Of a stretch of DNA of 64,000 bases, positions 8,351 to 16,807 are shown in pieces. The notes under the pieces were generated by a model. It ran no database searches. It worked only from the letters and a program-made list of their open reading frames with translations, and was not told the origin of the DNA. The translations under genes were made by a program, and so were the position numbers. Position 1 is the first letter of the stretch, and each line of letters begins with the position of its first letter. Source of the DNA: Vibrio sp. 10N.286.49.B1 (GTDB taxonomy: Bacteria; Pseudomonadota; Gammaproteobacteria; Enterobacterales; Vibrionaceae); the NCBI RefSeq assembly GCF_002873335.1, contig NZ_MCUW01000010.1, forward strand, positions 56,680 to 120,679. The letters run 5' to 3'.

Positions 8351-9010
8351 ATGACTGACAAAATTAAGCTAGATATTATTTCTGATGTGGTTTGTCCGTG
8401 GTGCATTGTTGGGTACCAACATCTACAAGCAGCCATTGACGAACTAGGGCTACAAAACCGTATTGAAATTGAATGGCAACCCTTTGAGTTAAACCCAGAT
8501 ATGCCACCAGAAGGTGAGGAGTTGCGGGAACATGTTGCGAGAAAATATGGGTCAAGCAAAGAAGAAAGTGACCGAGCTCGTGAACAAATCTCTCAAGCGG
8601 GAGCAAAGTATGGCTTCGAGTTTCGTTACTTTGATGGCATGAAAATCGTTAATACACTCGATGCTCATGTCCTATTGGAGTACGCGCACACCGTAGGCAA
8701 GCAAACCGAACTCAAGCTTCGTTTATTCAGCGCCTTCTTTACTGAACAGAAAGATGTCTCGGACCCTAGGGTGCTAGTAGAGGAAGCCGTTGCCGTTGGA
8801 TTACCTAAGCTGGAAGTCGAACAGCAACTTTCTGAACGCCACCTAAAGGACAAGATTCGTCAACAAGAATCGCAGTGGCATCAGATGGGCGTGTCAAGTG
8901 TGCCAACGGTCGTCTTTAACCGCACCAGTGCGTTGACGGGAGCGCACCCACAAGATACGTATAAGCAAGTGTTGCTGGAATTGGTCTCAGAAGTCGATGG
9001 CACTGTATAA
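8351..9010 (+). CDS. DsbA-family oxidoreductase, FrnE-like
   Basis: A 219-residue thioredoxin-fold protein with a helical insertion. The active site is VVCPWCIVG (Cys15, Cys18), and SSVPTVVFN gives the cis-proline loop. There is no signal peptide, so it acts in the cytoplasm, as FrnE-like proteins do (thiol isomerase or dithiol oxidoreductase linked to oxidative stress or polyketide synthesis). It follows the HAD dehalogenase and ends at a bidirectional terminator. Substrate is not predictable. Confidence 0.88.
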   Translation: MTDKIKLDIISDVVCPWCIVGYQHLQAAIDELGLQNRIEIEWQPFELNPDMPPEGEELREHVARKYGSSKEESDRAREQISQAGAKYGFEFRYFDGMKIVNTLDAHVLLEYAHTVGKQTELKLRLFSAFFTEQKDVSDPRVLVEEAVAVGLPKLEVEQQLSERHLKDKIRQQESQWHQMGVSSVPTVVFNRTSALTGAHPQDTYKQVLLELVSEVDGTV

Positions 9011-9064
9011 TGTTTACCGCGGGGCATTCATGACAAACAGGCTCTCGTTATGAATGTGAATAAA

Positions 9065-9095
9065 AAAGGTTGGTAAGCGCCAACCTTTATTTTTG
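9065..9095. terminator. Bidirectional terminator
   Basis: AAAGGTTGG (9065-9073) pairs with CCAACCTTT (9080-9088), flanked by A and T runs on both sides. It separates the FrnE-like gene from the convergent small gene at 9148. Confidence 0.8.
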
Positions 9096-9147
9096 CAGTC
9101 CGATTTGAAAAAGCAGATTCATACCATTATTCCTTTCGGGAGTGATG

Positions 9148-9354
9148 CTATAAGCTCGGTGTTTTGGTTGTCCCCTTTTTTAGCATGCTTTGAAAATCGC
9201 CGTGGCACTCATTTTGAAAAAGAAAACGAGAAAGTGTCTCTGCATCGCTGTCCATCAAATCTTCAATCACCTCTGGTGGCATACCAGAAATCAGATCGCA
9301 TCCCTGTGTTTCCCGATTAAAATGCGCGCAACCGTTTCTGCATTTTTCCATCAT
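9148..9354 (-). CDS. Small cysteine-containing protein of unknown function
   Basis: A 68-residue protein with Cys at positions 5, 9 and 19 near the N-terminus and a fourth in NECHGDF, an arrangement that could bind zinc or iron. The middle is acidic and helical (PPEVIEDLMDSDAETLSRFL). An alternative start is the adjacent ATG at 9351; AAGGGCG precedes both. Two plus-strand ORFs overlap it, but their translations look like noise whereas this one has the composition of a folded protein. It converges on the FrnE-like gene. Function not recognised. Confidence 0.55.
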   Translation of the reverse strand: MMEKCRNGCAHFNRETQGCDLISGMPPEVIEDLMDSDAETLSRFLFQNECHGDFQSMLKKGTTKTPSL

Positions 9355-9486
9355 TCGCCCTTGGTTTGTGTATTTTCCTTAAGAAATAGACCATGGCAAT
9401 AACCTTGCAAATACAGGTGTTATTATTTGAGTGCTGGCTCAACTTTTACGTTCAATTTGTCTCCATCTTTCAACGCGCTATTTTTA

Positions 9487-9513
9487 GTTAAAAGTTAAAA
9501 GTTAAAAGTTAAA
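9487..9513 (+). repeat. Heptanucleotide tandem repeat at the end of the lacI-type gene
   Basis: GTTAAAA is repeated three times (9487-9507), with a partial fourth copy. The repeat overlaps the stop codon of the LacI-type gene on the minus strand. Copy-number change by slippage would leave the protein intact. Confidence 0.8.
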
Positions 9514-10516
9514 CTGCACGGCATGAATCACGTCTCACTATGCTACATGCGACGACAGTCCTTTGAAATTCTTTATGTTTTCCTTCGCTAGACTCAACGG
9601 CAAGCTTGGCCGTTTCTTTTCCAATGAGATAAGCATCTTGTTTAATGACGGTGATGGGTACCTTGAATAATTCCACCATTGGAATCTCATCAAAGCCAAT
9701 GATCGAGACCTGTTGTGGTATGTGGATACCCGCACTATTTAAAGATTGTAGTAAGTCTGCTGTGATGGCCAAATGTTGAGTGAAGATAGCGCTAGGGGCA
9801 TCGGGCCCCTGAATTAACGATACTGGGGAGTGCCTAAAGCCAGTTTCTCTATCCCAAAACTGTATGAGCTCGTTATCTGGTTCAATGCCGTGTTTTGCCA
9901 ATGCGTTACTGTAGCCTTGAAAGCGGGCGTTACGTGACAAACTACTTTCAAACTCTTGGGTCATAAAACAGATACGCTTGTGTCCCAACAGTAGTAGGTG
10001 TTCCGTGGCGTTGAATGCGGCTTCTCGGTAATCCGATAGTACGATATGACTCTGACAATCAGGGTGCTCTAGCTGAAATTGAACCACGGGCATGCCACCG
10101 CCTATAAATTGATTGATCAACTCAGAATTTAAACCTGATGAGGTGATGATAATGGCATCGACACACATCTGCTTTAGAGAGAGCAACGCTCGTTTTTCAG
10201 CCTCCCCATCAAAATCACTATTATAAATGAGCACGTTATAGCCGTTGCTCTTACAGAAATCGTCAATCCCTCGCAATACTCGGCTGGTGTTGTAACCGGC
10301 AATATCACGAACGACCACACCAATGGTCTTAGTTTTTTCTACTTTTAAGCTACGTGCGATCGGGTTCGGTACATAGTTTAATTCTTCGATCGAGGACTTG
10401 ATCTTCTGTTTTGTCCCGGCAGACATATGCCCAAAACGACCATTTAAATACTGAGAAACGGTACTTTTGGACACGCTTGCATGTGTGGCAACATCGATAA
10501 TTCGCACTTTCTTCAT
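9509..10516 (-). CDS. LacI-family transcriptional regulator
   Basis: A 335-residue regulator. The N-terminal helix-turn-helix IDVATHASVSKSTVSQYLNGR and hinge PNPIARSLK are diagnostic of the LacI/GalR family; the rest is a periplasmic-binding-protein fold that senses a small sugar or sugar acid. It is divergent from the ManD-like gene, with two overlapping palindromic operators in between, so it very likely represses that operon and is induced by its substrate. Start ATG at 10516. Ligand unknown, but the neighbours suggest an aldonate or a relative. Confidence 0.9.
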   Translation of the reverse strand: MKKVRIIDVATHASVSKSTVSQYLNGRFGHMSAGTKQKIKSSIEELNYVPNPIARSLKVEKTKTIGVVVRDIAGYNTSRVLRGIDDFCKSNGYNVLIYNSDFDGEAEKRALLSLKQMCVDAIIITSSGLNSELINQFIGGGMPVVQFQLEHPDCQSHIVLSDYREAAFNATEHLLLLGHKRICFMTQEFESSLSRNARFQGYSNALAKHGIEPDNELIQFWDRETGFRHSPVSLIQGPDAPSAIFTQHLAITADLLQSLNSAGIHIPQQVSIIGFDEIPMVELFKVPITVIKQDAYLIGKETAKLAVESSEGKHKEFQRTVVACSIVRRDSCRAV

Positions 10517-10557
10517 ACTGGCTTCTTAAAACTGTTAACTGGCTCAAAATCAGAACG

Positions 10558-10619
10558 TTGACATTCTATCGATGGATCTAGATGATAGCAAGTAAACCGG
10601 TTTACTAAATCGATTTACT
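10558..10619 (+). promoter_or_regulatory. Promoter with two fused LacI-type operators
   Basis: TTGACA (10558-10563) with GATGAT about 17 bases downstream forms a sigma-70 promoter. Right after it, AGTAAACCGGTTTACT (10591-10606) is a perfect palindrome with the central CG of LacI-family operators. A second, ACTAAATCGATTTACT (10604-10619), shares three bases with it. Centres are 13 bases apart. Repressor bound here would block the start of the ManD-like operon. Confidence 0.8.
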
Positions 10620-10644
10620 TGTTTTGTAGATTAGAGAGATTGAA

Positions 10645-11862
10645 ATGAAAATTGAAGATGTGAAGGTATTTGTTACCAGTCCTGGCCGTAACTTTGTCAC
10701 GGTAAAAGTGATGACTGATGAAGGCGTTTATGGGCTAGGTGATGCGACAGTCAATGGCCGTGAGATGGCTGTGGCTACGTACTTGGAAGAGCATGTTAAG
10801 CCTTGTTTGATTGGGCGAGATGCTCATTCAATTGAAGACATCTGGCAATATTTATACATGGGTGTGTACTGGCGACGTGGTCCAATTACAATGGCGGCCA
10901 TCGCGGCCATTGATATGGCGCTTTGGGATATAAAAGGCAAGGTGGCCGGTCTTCCTGTGTATCAGCTTCTTGGCGGGAAATGCCGGGAAGGGGTAAAACT
11001 TTATGCTCATGCAAACGGTGAGTCCATAGAAGATACGCTTGATAAAGCAGAGCAATGTATTGAGCAAGGTTTTAAAGCTGTGCGTCTTCAGGCTGCTATT
11101 CCTGGTTTATCTGAAACGTATGGTGTTCTTGGTGATAAGAAAGACTACTTTGAGTTGCAAGGCAATCGCCCACTGCCACCAGAGCAAGAATGGTCAACAA
11201 GTAAATACTTTAAATTGGTTCCTGAGCTATTCGCACAAGCACAAGAGCGATTTGGTGATCAAGCTGAGTTTCTTCACGATACACATAGTCGCTTAACACC
11301 GATTGAGTCAGCCAAATTAGGCAAAATGCTGGAACCTTATAATCTTTTGTTTTTGGAAGATGCTTCCATTGCAGAGAACCAAGAGAACTATAAGTTAATT
11401 CGCCACCATACCACCACGCCTCTCGCACTGGGTGAAACGTACAATACAATTTGGGACTGTAAAGACCTGATTCAAAATCAATGGATTGATTATATTCGCA
11501 CTGCTGCTACGCATGCTGGTGGAATCACCGGAATGAAAAAAATCTCAGACTTCGCTGCGGTTTACAATGTCCGTACCGCCCCTCATGGCGCGCCAGACTT
11601 ATCACCGATTTGTTTCGCAGCTCATATGCATTTAAATATTTCGACGCATAACTTTGGTATTCAAGAATTTGTTGGTTTTGGCAACGAAGAATGTCAGTCC
11701 ATTTTTAGCCACGATATGAAACTTGAAAACGGTATGATTCTAGTGAGCGATGCTCCAGGTTTAGGGGTAGAGTTTGATGAAACTGCGGCACAACAATACC
11801 CATACAAGCGGTCGTATTTACCCGTTAGCCGTTTGGAAGATGGTACGTTGTGGCATTGGTAG
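10645..11862 (+). CDS. ManD/RspA-family sugar-acid dehydratase (enolase superfamily)
   Basis: A 405-residue enolase-superfamily protein. The N-terminal cap ([20 protein letters not shown]), barrel segments [34 protein letters not shown], the THAGGIT strand and the catalytic [10 protein letters not shown] segment, and the C-terminal tail [10 protein letters not shown] match D-mannonate dehydratase (ManD) and starvation-sensing RspA. ManD proteins convert D-mannonate (some also D-gluconate) to KDG. Metal-binding Asp/Glu residues at the ends of strands 3-5 appear intact. Several usually constant positions differ (SIAENQ for PAENQ, PDLSP for TDLSP), so the substrate may be a relative of mannonate. 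First gene of a LacI-controlled operon with the dehydrogenase downstream. Confidence 0.85.
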   Translation: MKIEDVKVFVTSPGRNFVTVKVMTDEGVYGLGDATVNGREMAVATYLEEHVKPCLIGRDAHSIEDIWQYLYMGVYWRRGPITMAAIAAIDMALWDIKGKVAGLPVYQLLGGKCREGVKLYAHANGESIEDTLDKAEQCIEQGFKAVRLQAAIPGLSETYGVLGDKKDYFELQGNRPLPPEQEWSTSKYFKLVPELFAQAQERFGDQAEFLHDTHSRLTPIESAKLGKMLEPYNLLFLEDASIAENQENYKLIRHHTTTPLALGETYNTIWDCKDLIQNQWIDYIRTAATHAGGITGMKKISDFAAVYNVRTAPHGAPDLSPICFAAHMHLNISTHNFGIQEFVGFGNEECQSIFSHDMKLENGMILVSDAPGLGVEFDETAAQQYPYKRSYLPVSRLEDGTLWHW

Positions 11863-12057
11863 GATCTAGCCATTGTTAAAATAGCATGGAACGGGTCATT
11901 CACGTCGCAAGTCGTTAAAGCGAACGAATGCAGCACTTCAATAAAGTGTACGTGAGAGCAAGTTGACCTTCTTCATCGCTATTGTGCTCACATTGAGGAT
12001 GGTCATTTTCTTTCGATGAAAGAGTATTTGTTGTAAGCATTGAATTAAGGGTAAGTA

Positions 12058-13203
12058 ATGAAGAAAACAGTGTTAGTTTTTGGTACGGGATTTGCGGGTC
12101 AAGGCCATGCCAAGGCATTTCGTGATGCCGGTGCTGCAGTTGTTGGTATCGTAGGCCGTACTGAGCATATCGTGACAGGTGTCGCAGAGGAAATGGCGAT
12201 CCCATACTCAGGGACAAACTGGGCTTTAGCTCTCGAGTTGTGTAAGCCCGATATTGTATCAATCGCGACGCCCGGTGGGGCGCATGTTGATGCCATCAAA
12301 GAAGCGATTCAGTTCGGTTGCCATGTGTTCTGTGATAAACCTTTAACCGAAAGTGGTGAAACGGCGCTTGAATTGTATCGTCTGGCGGAAGAGAAAGGCG
12401 TAAAAACCGCTTTTGCATCAAGCTTTCGATACATTCCTGAAATCATACATGCGAAGCAGTTGGTGGCGGCAGGTGCCATTGGTGAGCCGACCGAGGTTGA
12501 GTGCATTTCTCATTTCAATCTTGACCGTCATATCCCATTTGGATGGTCTCACCGCACTGAAGCGGGTGGGGGGCGTTTAAACAATAACTTTACGCATTTA
12601 TTGTCTATTGTTACATCCGTGGTGGGCGATAATATCTTAGCCATCAGCGGAGAAGTGCGTAACGATATGCCAAAAGCCCCCGTTGTCGAAGGCGTCCATA
12701 ATTTCACAGAGCGTCGTAACTTTATCCCTAAAGATATTAACGACCCAGCGTTGGAGTGGCGAGATTGTGATGTGGAATGGTCTTATACCGTATTGGCGCA
12801 GATCGAAAGTCGCACACCTGCGGCGCTACCGGTTTCAGTCTTGTTCAAGCACGGTGGTCTAACGCCTCGTTTTAATGAGGATCACATTGTGTTTCATGGC
12901 ACAAAAGGGTCCATCTATATTAAGGGTCACTACGGCGATGGGCCGTTATACTTGTGGCAAGATGGGCAGTGGCAGGAAATGGCGTTGCCGGCTGACATTC
13001 GAGCACAATTGCCGGATATCGAATGTGAGACCCAACGAAGCTGGACTCATTTAGCGAGCGAATTTGTAAAAGATATTAGTGGCGTTTCAGTGGCACCTTA
13101 TCAAACCTTTAAAGATGGGTGTCAGTACCAATTGATCATTGATTTAATTAGGAAAAATGACCGTTGGGTTGATGTTCAACAGTTGTTCGACACTCAAGGC
13201 TAG
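12058..13203 (+). CDS. Gfo/Idh/MocA-family NAD(P)-dependent oxidoreductase
   Basis: A 381-residue dehydrogenase. The Rossmann motif GTGFAGQGHAKAFRDAGA is at the N-terminus; FCDKPLTES holds the family's catalytic EKP-type lysine, here in DKP form. The C-terminal half is the alpha/beta dimer domain. Such enzymes oxidise or reduce sugars and sugar acids. It lies 195 bases after the ManD-like gene, has TAAGGG before the ATG, and is followed by a terminator, so it probably belongs to the same LacI-controlled unit and converts a sugar or inositol-like compound into the dehydratase substrate. Confidence 0.85.
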   Translation: MKKTVLVFGTGFAGQGHAKAFRDAGAAVVGIVGRTEHIVTGVAEEMAIPYSGTNWALALELCKPDIVSIATPGGAHVDAIKEAIQFGCHVFCDKPLTESGETALELYRLAEEKGVKTAFASSFRYIPEIIHAKQLVAAGAIGEPTEVECISHFNLDRHIPFGWSHRTEAGGGRLNNNFTHLLSIVTSVVGDNILAISGEVRNDMPKAPVVEGVHNFTERRNFIPKDINDPALEWRDCDVEWSYTVLAQIESRTPAALPVSVLFKHGGLTPRFNEDHIVFHGTKGSIYIKGHYGDGPLYLWQDGQWQEMALPADIRAQLPDIECETQRSWTHLASEFVKDISGVSVAPYQTFKDGCQYQLIIDLIRKNDRWVDVQQLFDTQG

Positions 13204-13322
13204 TCAGAGAAAGACGTTTTTTAGCCAGAGCAGCGCTTTTGTGTTGAACAAAGAAAACACCTTGAGTGCGCCGCTACTGGTTCAAACTATTTTTTTCTTA
13301 ACCGCGTGCGCTCAATAAAAAT

Positions 13323-13345
13323 AAGACGCCTTAACAGGCGTCTTT
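13323..13345. terminator. Terminator after the Gfo/Idh/MocA gene
   Basis: AAGACGCC (13323-13330) pairs with GGCGTCTT (13337-13344) around a six-base loop, with a short T tract on the plus side and A-rich sequence on the other. Confidence 0.7.
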
Positions 13346-13460
13346 AGTGCCTTAAAATGGCGATTTGGCGACCTCCTAATGTACTGATTTTATTGATATT
13401 AAAATAATGGTAAGTCATGAGGGTGGGTGGTAGTCTTCTGTCATAGTCAGGAGCATTCAC

Positions 13461-14117
13461 ATGATTTTTAAGAACAAAATATTTGATCACCATGATTTTT
13501 CTAATCAAGATTTGTCCGATCATCACTTCGAACGTTGCCAATTTTTGCGCTGCGACTTTTCGCGCTCAGATCTAAGAGACAGTGCTTTTCTCAACTGTAA
13601 GTTTGTTGAAACCAGCGATCTCACAGGTTGTCACTTTGATTATGCCAACTTGAAAGATGCCAGCTTTAAACAGTGCCAAATGGCAATGTGCAACTTTGAG
13701 GGGGCTGATTGTTTCGGGATTGAGTTGAGAGAGTGTGACCTGAAGGGAGCCAATTTTTCACGCGCTCGATTTGCAAACCAAGTCAGCAACAAGATGTATT
13801 TCTGCTCAGCATATATCACGGACTGTAATCTGTCGTACACCAATCTTGAGCGTGCGGTCATTGAAAAATGTGACCTATTTGAGAACCGATGGATAGGGGC
13901 AAACCTTCAAGGCGCATCTTTCAAAGGCTCTGATCTCAGCCGTGGTGTTTTTTCTGCGGATTCCTGGTCTCAATTTCGTTTCCAAGACGCGAACCTATGC
14001 CATGTTGATTTGGAGGGACTCGATCCTAGAAGAGTGGATCTCAGCGGGGTTAAGATTTGTTCATGGCAGCAAGAGCAGTTGCTTGAGCCGCTAGGGCTGG
14101 TTGTCCTCCCAGATTAA
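13461..14117 (+). CDS. qnr: Qnr-type pentapeptide-repeat protein
   Basis: A 218-residue right-handed quadrilateral beta-helix built of A(D/N)Lxx pentapeptides, the length of Qnr proteins. Segments close to the known family include FANQVSNKMYFCSAYI, CNLSYTNLERAVIEKCDLFENRW and the C-terminal dimer helix region QQEQLLEPLGL. Qnr proteins mimic DNA and protect gyrase and topoisomerase IV from quinolones. AGGAG precedes the ATG at 13461. No LexA box of the type found before qnrB was seen. There is no integron, ISCR or transposase beside it, so this is an intrinsic chromosomal copy as is common in vibrios. A strong hairpin follows. Confidence 0.92.
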   Translation: MIFKNKIFDHHDFSNQDLSDHHFERCQFLRCDFSRSDLRDSAFLNCKFVETSDLTGCHFDYANLKDASFKQCQMAMCNFEGADCFGIELRECDLKGANFSRARFANQVSNKMYFCSAYITDCNLSYTNLERAVIEKCDLFENRWIGANLQGASFKGSDLSRGVFSADSWSQFRFQDANLCHVDLEGLDPRRVDLSGVKICSWQQEQLLEPLGLVVLPD

Positions 14118-14127
14118 GAGAGTAGCG

Positions 14128-14162
14128 TGGCCATTATCTATTTCGTTAATAGATAATGGCCA
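14128..14162. terminator. 15-bp stem hairpin between qnr and rodA-like genes
   Basis: TGGCCATTATCTATT (14128-14142) pairs perfectly with 14148-14162 around TCGTT. It lies between convergent genes. No long T run follows on the plus side because the CATAAG repeat begins at once. Confidence 0.65.
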
Positions 14163-14209
14163 TAAGCATAAGCATAAGCATAAGCATAAGCATAAGCATA
14201 AGCATAAGC
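14161..14209 (+). repeat. (CATAAG)8 hexanucleotide microsatellite
   Basis: Eight perfect CATAAG units run from 14161 to 14208. The repeat abuts the hairpin and ends 28 bases before the stop of the convergent rodA-like gene. Six-base units in a non-coding gap can vary in number without breaking a gene. Confidence 0.95.
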
Positions 14210-14236
14210 GGACTTGAGCCAAGTTAATCTACTGAC

Positions 14237-15346
14237 TTATGCATATCTCGAGGGTGATCGGCACAACGACATGATGATGCCAAAGCAAATCCCCTGAGTA
14301 ATCATCGCGGTACCTCCGTAACTAAAAAACGGGAGCGGGCTGCCCATGACAGGTAACAGTCCACTCACCATGCCAGTATTGATAAAAGCATAGAGAAAAA
14401 AACTTAAGGCGAATGAACCACATACTAGCCGACTGTAGATATGGTGGCTCGCACATGACAGCCACAACGTGCGTAGCGTGACAAACAGATACAGAGACAA
14501 AAGGACCACGCATCCAGCGAATCCCCATTCTTCGGCATAAGACGAGAAAATAAAATCGGTGTGACTTTCGGGAATGAACCCCAGTGCACTTTGTGTGGCA
14601 TTGGCCCATCCTTTTCCTGTCATGCCACCCGATCCAATCGCAATATGGGATTGAATGATTTGATAGCCCGAACCTAACGGATCACTCTCTGGATTAAGAA
14701 ACTGCAAGATACGTTTTTTTTGGTAAGCCTCGATAACAAAAAACCACAGCATCGGAACTAGCAGGGTTATGAGGCCAACAAATCCGCCGATGATCGTCCA
14801 ACTCATTCCCGCAAAGTACAACACGAACAACATATAAATAACGCCGAAAATGGCGCCATCTAAATCAGGCTGAATGAAGATAAGCCCGGCAGGGATTGCC
14901 GTTAGTACGAGTGCGTAAAGTATTCTAGTGATAGTCGGACGCTCGCCATCTTTTTGGACTAACCAAGCGATCATCATAGGAATTGCGAGCTTAATCAATT
15001 CTGATGGCTGGAAGCGAAATGCCCCAATTTCAAGCCATCGCTGTGAGCCATTGGTACTATCGCCGACTAAGATCACGGCAATGAGTAGCGTCACCGCCAG
15101 CACGTATAGGTAGGGCGAACCGCGACGATAAAATTTCGCAGGTATTGCTGACATCACAACGAGACAAAACACAGAGATGACGCAGCGCATCAGATGATTT
15201 TTAATCACTGATTCACTAAACCCACTGGCACTCCATATGGTTATTGAGCTGAATAGCATAAGTAACAGTATCGATAGCAAAATAGGCTTATCGAGCTGTG
15301 GGGCGAGGTATTTTGGCATGGAATACTTTGATAAAGAGATCGTCAA
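14237..15346 (-). CDS. RodA/FtsW-family (SEDS) protein, orphan paralog
   Basis: A 370-residue membrane protein with about ten hydrophobic segments. GSQRWLEIGAFRFQPSELIK and the extracytoplasmic loop ESHTDFIFS are SEDS signatures; the Asp in HTDF corresponds to the catalytic Asp of RodA/FtsW glycosyltransferases, which polymerise lipid II. SYGGTAMI near the end is also typical. The frame is open to a TTG at 15382, but TTG at 15346 has AGGAGG just in front and is preferred; ATG at 15319 is a weaker option. Main rodA usually sits with mrdA and rlpA; none is here and no penicillin-binding protein partner adjoins, so this is a second copy. Motifs look intact. Confidence 0.85.
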   Translation of the reverse strand: MTISLSKYSMPKYLAPQLDKPILLSILLLMLFSSITIWSASGFSESVIKNHLMRCVISVFCLVVMSAIPAKFYRRGSPYLYVLAVTLLIAVILVGDSTNGSQRWLEIGAFRFQPSELIKLAIPMMIAWLVQKDGERPTITRILYALVLTAIPAGLIFIQPDLDGAIFGVIYMLFVLYFAGMSWTIIGGFVGLITLLVPMLWFFVIEAYQKKRILQFLNPESDPLGSGYQIIQSHIAIGSGGMTGKGWANATQSALGFIPESHTDFIFSSYAEEWGFAGCVVLLSLYLFVTLRTLWLSCASHHIYSRLVCGSFALSFFLYAFINTGMVSGLLPVMGSPLPFFSYGGTAMITQGICFGIIMSLCRSPSRYA

Positions 15347-15406
15347 ATCTCCTCCTTGTACAGAGACGTTGTTAATGACCAAGTAGACATGTCATGAAGT
15401 GACCAT

Positions 15407-16090
15407 TCATGAAATAGGTTCTTTTTTGACGCGTTTTATTGCACTGATGGCCTTACGAACTCGCCATGTAATAACACTGAGAACGGCGACACTTAGCGTA
15501 ATGAGAGGTGCAGCCATTAGCCCCATGGTTGTGAAACGGCTGATGGGTTCTGGCAACGAAGGCAGTAAATAACCGAAACCCGCCAGCAGTGCAATCCACA
15601 AGGTAGCGCTAAGCCAAGAAAAGTAATGAAAGCGTGACATTTCATGAGTTCGCATCCCCATCATCATGGGGACAACAGAGCGCACGCACGGAATGAAGCG
15701 AGCACTGAACAATGCAACCAAGCCATGGCGACCAAGTAGAGCGTCAACGGTATGTATGTTGCGTTCGGGGACTTTTGCGAGCCAACCTCGAACCCAAGGA
15801 AGTCGATTAAGCCACTTTCCTTGTAAATACGCTAACCAGCTGCCTGTTGCAGCGGCAATGATTAGTAACGGAAAGGCAAGAAAAGGGTGGAGGACACCGA
15901 CAGCGGATAAGGTGCCCACGAGAACCACGACGCTATCACAGGGGAGTGGCGCCGCGGGTAAAAAGCTGCTTTCTAAGGCAATTAGAAAAGTGACCAAAAT
16001 ATAGATAAATATCGCGCTTTCTGGCGCCAGTAGCGTATTAAAATCCTGATGCCAAAGGGCAATCACGACGTCTTGTATCGTTTCAAACAT
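15407..16090 (-). CDS. DedA-family (SNARE-associated domain) membrane protein
   Basis: A 227-residue inner-membrane protein. The segments FLPAAPLPCDSVVVLVGTLS and FSARFIPCVRSVVPMMMGMR are the two hallmark re-entrant/amphipathic motifs of DedA proteins (E/DxPxP-type and F-x3-R-x3-PGxR/VRSxxPxxxG), now seen as lipid-carrier flippases such as undecaprenyl-phosphate transporters. I chose the ATG at 16090 over the upstream GTG at 16108. It lies between a small membrane protein and the RodA paralog on the same strand, so a role in cell-envelope lipid handling alongside wall synthesis is possible. Confidence 0.88.
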   Translation of the reverse strand: MFETIQDVVIALWHQDFNTLLAPESAIFIYILVTFLIALESSFLPAAPLPCDSVVVLVGTLSAVGVLHPFLAFPLLIIAAATGSWLAYLQGKWLNRLPWVRGWLAKVPERNIHTVDALLGRHGLVALFSARFIPCVRSVVPMMMGMRTHEMSRFHYFSWLSATLWIALLAGFGYLLPSLPEPISRFTTMGLMAAPLITLSVAVLSVITWRVRKAISAIKRVKKEPIS

Positions 16091-16153
16091 AGCGGTTCCA
16101 TATACCAACGGTAAATATTGCGGTGGGGATTCTTAGCGGGGAATGGAAAGCGT

Positions 16154-16528
16154 TCAGCGAGAGTGAATAAAGCGAAACAGCAGGTTGCCGTCTTGCCAAC
16201 CAGCGATTCGGTTGTTTTTGAGTGTCAAGGAGCGAGAGGGGGCGTAATGAGTGAAACGATCATGGTCGTGAAGCGCTGAAAGCGTCAATATGAACGATGA
16301 CCATGAAGGCCGAGCTTTGGCTGGTGGTTGAGCGTTTTGTGATAAAACTCGAGAATTAGAGTGACGTAATATCAACGTATCGATTGTGAAATCCGGCGTC
16401 CCTTGTTGGCTTATTGCCACGGTATGGGGCGCTGTTTGCTTCGAACCAATGACATCGACGATATGGCTAAACAGCAATACCGTGATGAGAGTCATGATGA
16501 AGAAGAGTGGCTCAAGCTGTTGTCGCAC
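16154..16528 (-). CDS. Small membrane-anchored hypothetical protein
   Basis: A 124-residue protein with an N-terminal hydrophobic segment (FFIMTLITVLLFSHIVDVIG) and a soluble basic remainder ending RFIHSR. Start GTG at 16528 has no convincing ribosome-binding site; an ATG twelve codons in is possible. No family recognised. It is 63 bases upstream of the DedA gene on the same strand and downstream of a LacI-type palindrome, so the two may be one unit. Some chance remains that it is not expressed. Confidence 0.45.
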   Translation of the reverse strand: MRQQLEPLFFIMTLITVLLFSHIVDVIGSKQTAPHTVAISQQGTPDFTIDTLILRHSNSRVLSQNAQPPAKARPSWSSFILTLSALHDHDRFTHYAPSRSLTLKNNRIAGWQDGNLLFRFIHSR

Positions 16529-16629
16529 GTTAAGCGCTCAATGATGAAATCTGCTCATATGTACGTCTAACCGCCAAGAAAAGCAATCGCATTTCTCATC
16601 GAGTGATAAATCATGACTTTCTGTTGTAA

Positions 16630-16643
16630 TGCAACCGGTTACA
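16630..16643. promoter_or_regulatory. LacI-family-like palindrome upstream of the small membrane protein
   Basis: TGCAACCGGTTACA is a 14-base palindrome with one mismatched pair and the central CCGG common in LacI/GntR-type sugar regulator operators. It lies about 100 bases before the 16154-16528 gene. No matching regulator is adjacent; the LacI protein at 9.5 kb uses AGTAAACCGGTTTACT, which shares the AACCGGTT core. Confidence 0.4.
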
Positions 16644-16684
16644 CCGCGAAGACGGTGTACGAAAAAGGTAAAATAAGAACAAAT

Positions 16685-16723
16685 AAAAACGCCCAAACGG
16701 TGTAAGCCGCTGGGCGTTTTTTT
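16685..16723. terminator. malT terminator
   Basis: AAAACGCCCA (16686-16695) pairs with TGGGCGTTTT (16711-16720), with T/A runs on both sides and a partly self-pairing loop. It lies about 85 bases beyond the malT stop on the minus strand. Confidence 0.75.
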
Positions 16724-16807
16724 ATGAGAAAGCGTATCTCGTGCTTGGGTTGTATTGGCTATCCCGCTTAATAGCGAGTGAACCATCCGAGGCATGGGCG
16801 GGGTGTG

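Noticed and set aside
14161..14209. CATAAG repeats as a CRISPR array
   Set aside because: Units are six bases with no spacers and no cas genes nearby; this is a microsatellite.
16580..16625. Very short ORF (MRNAIAFLGG) as a leader peptide
   Set aside because: Ten codons with no terminator/antiterminator structure; chance is likely.
16538..16795. 85-codon minus-strand ORF between malT and the small membrane protein
   Set aside because: It crosses the malT terminator and the LacI-like palindrome, and its translation resembles no protein.
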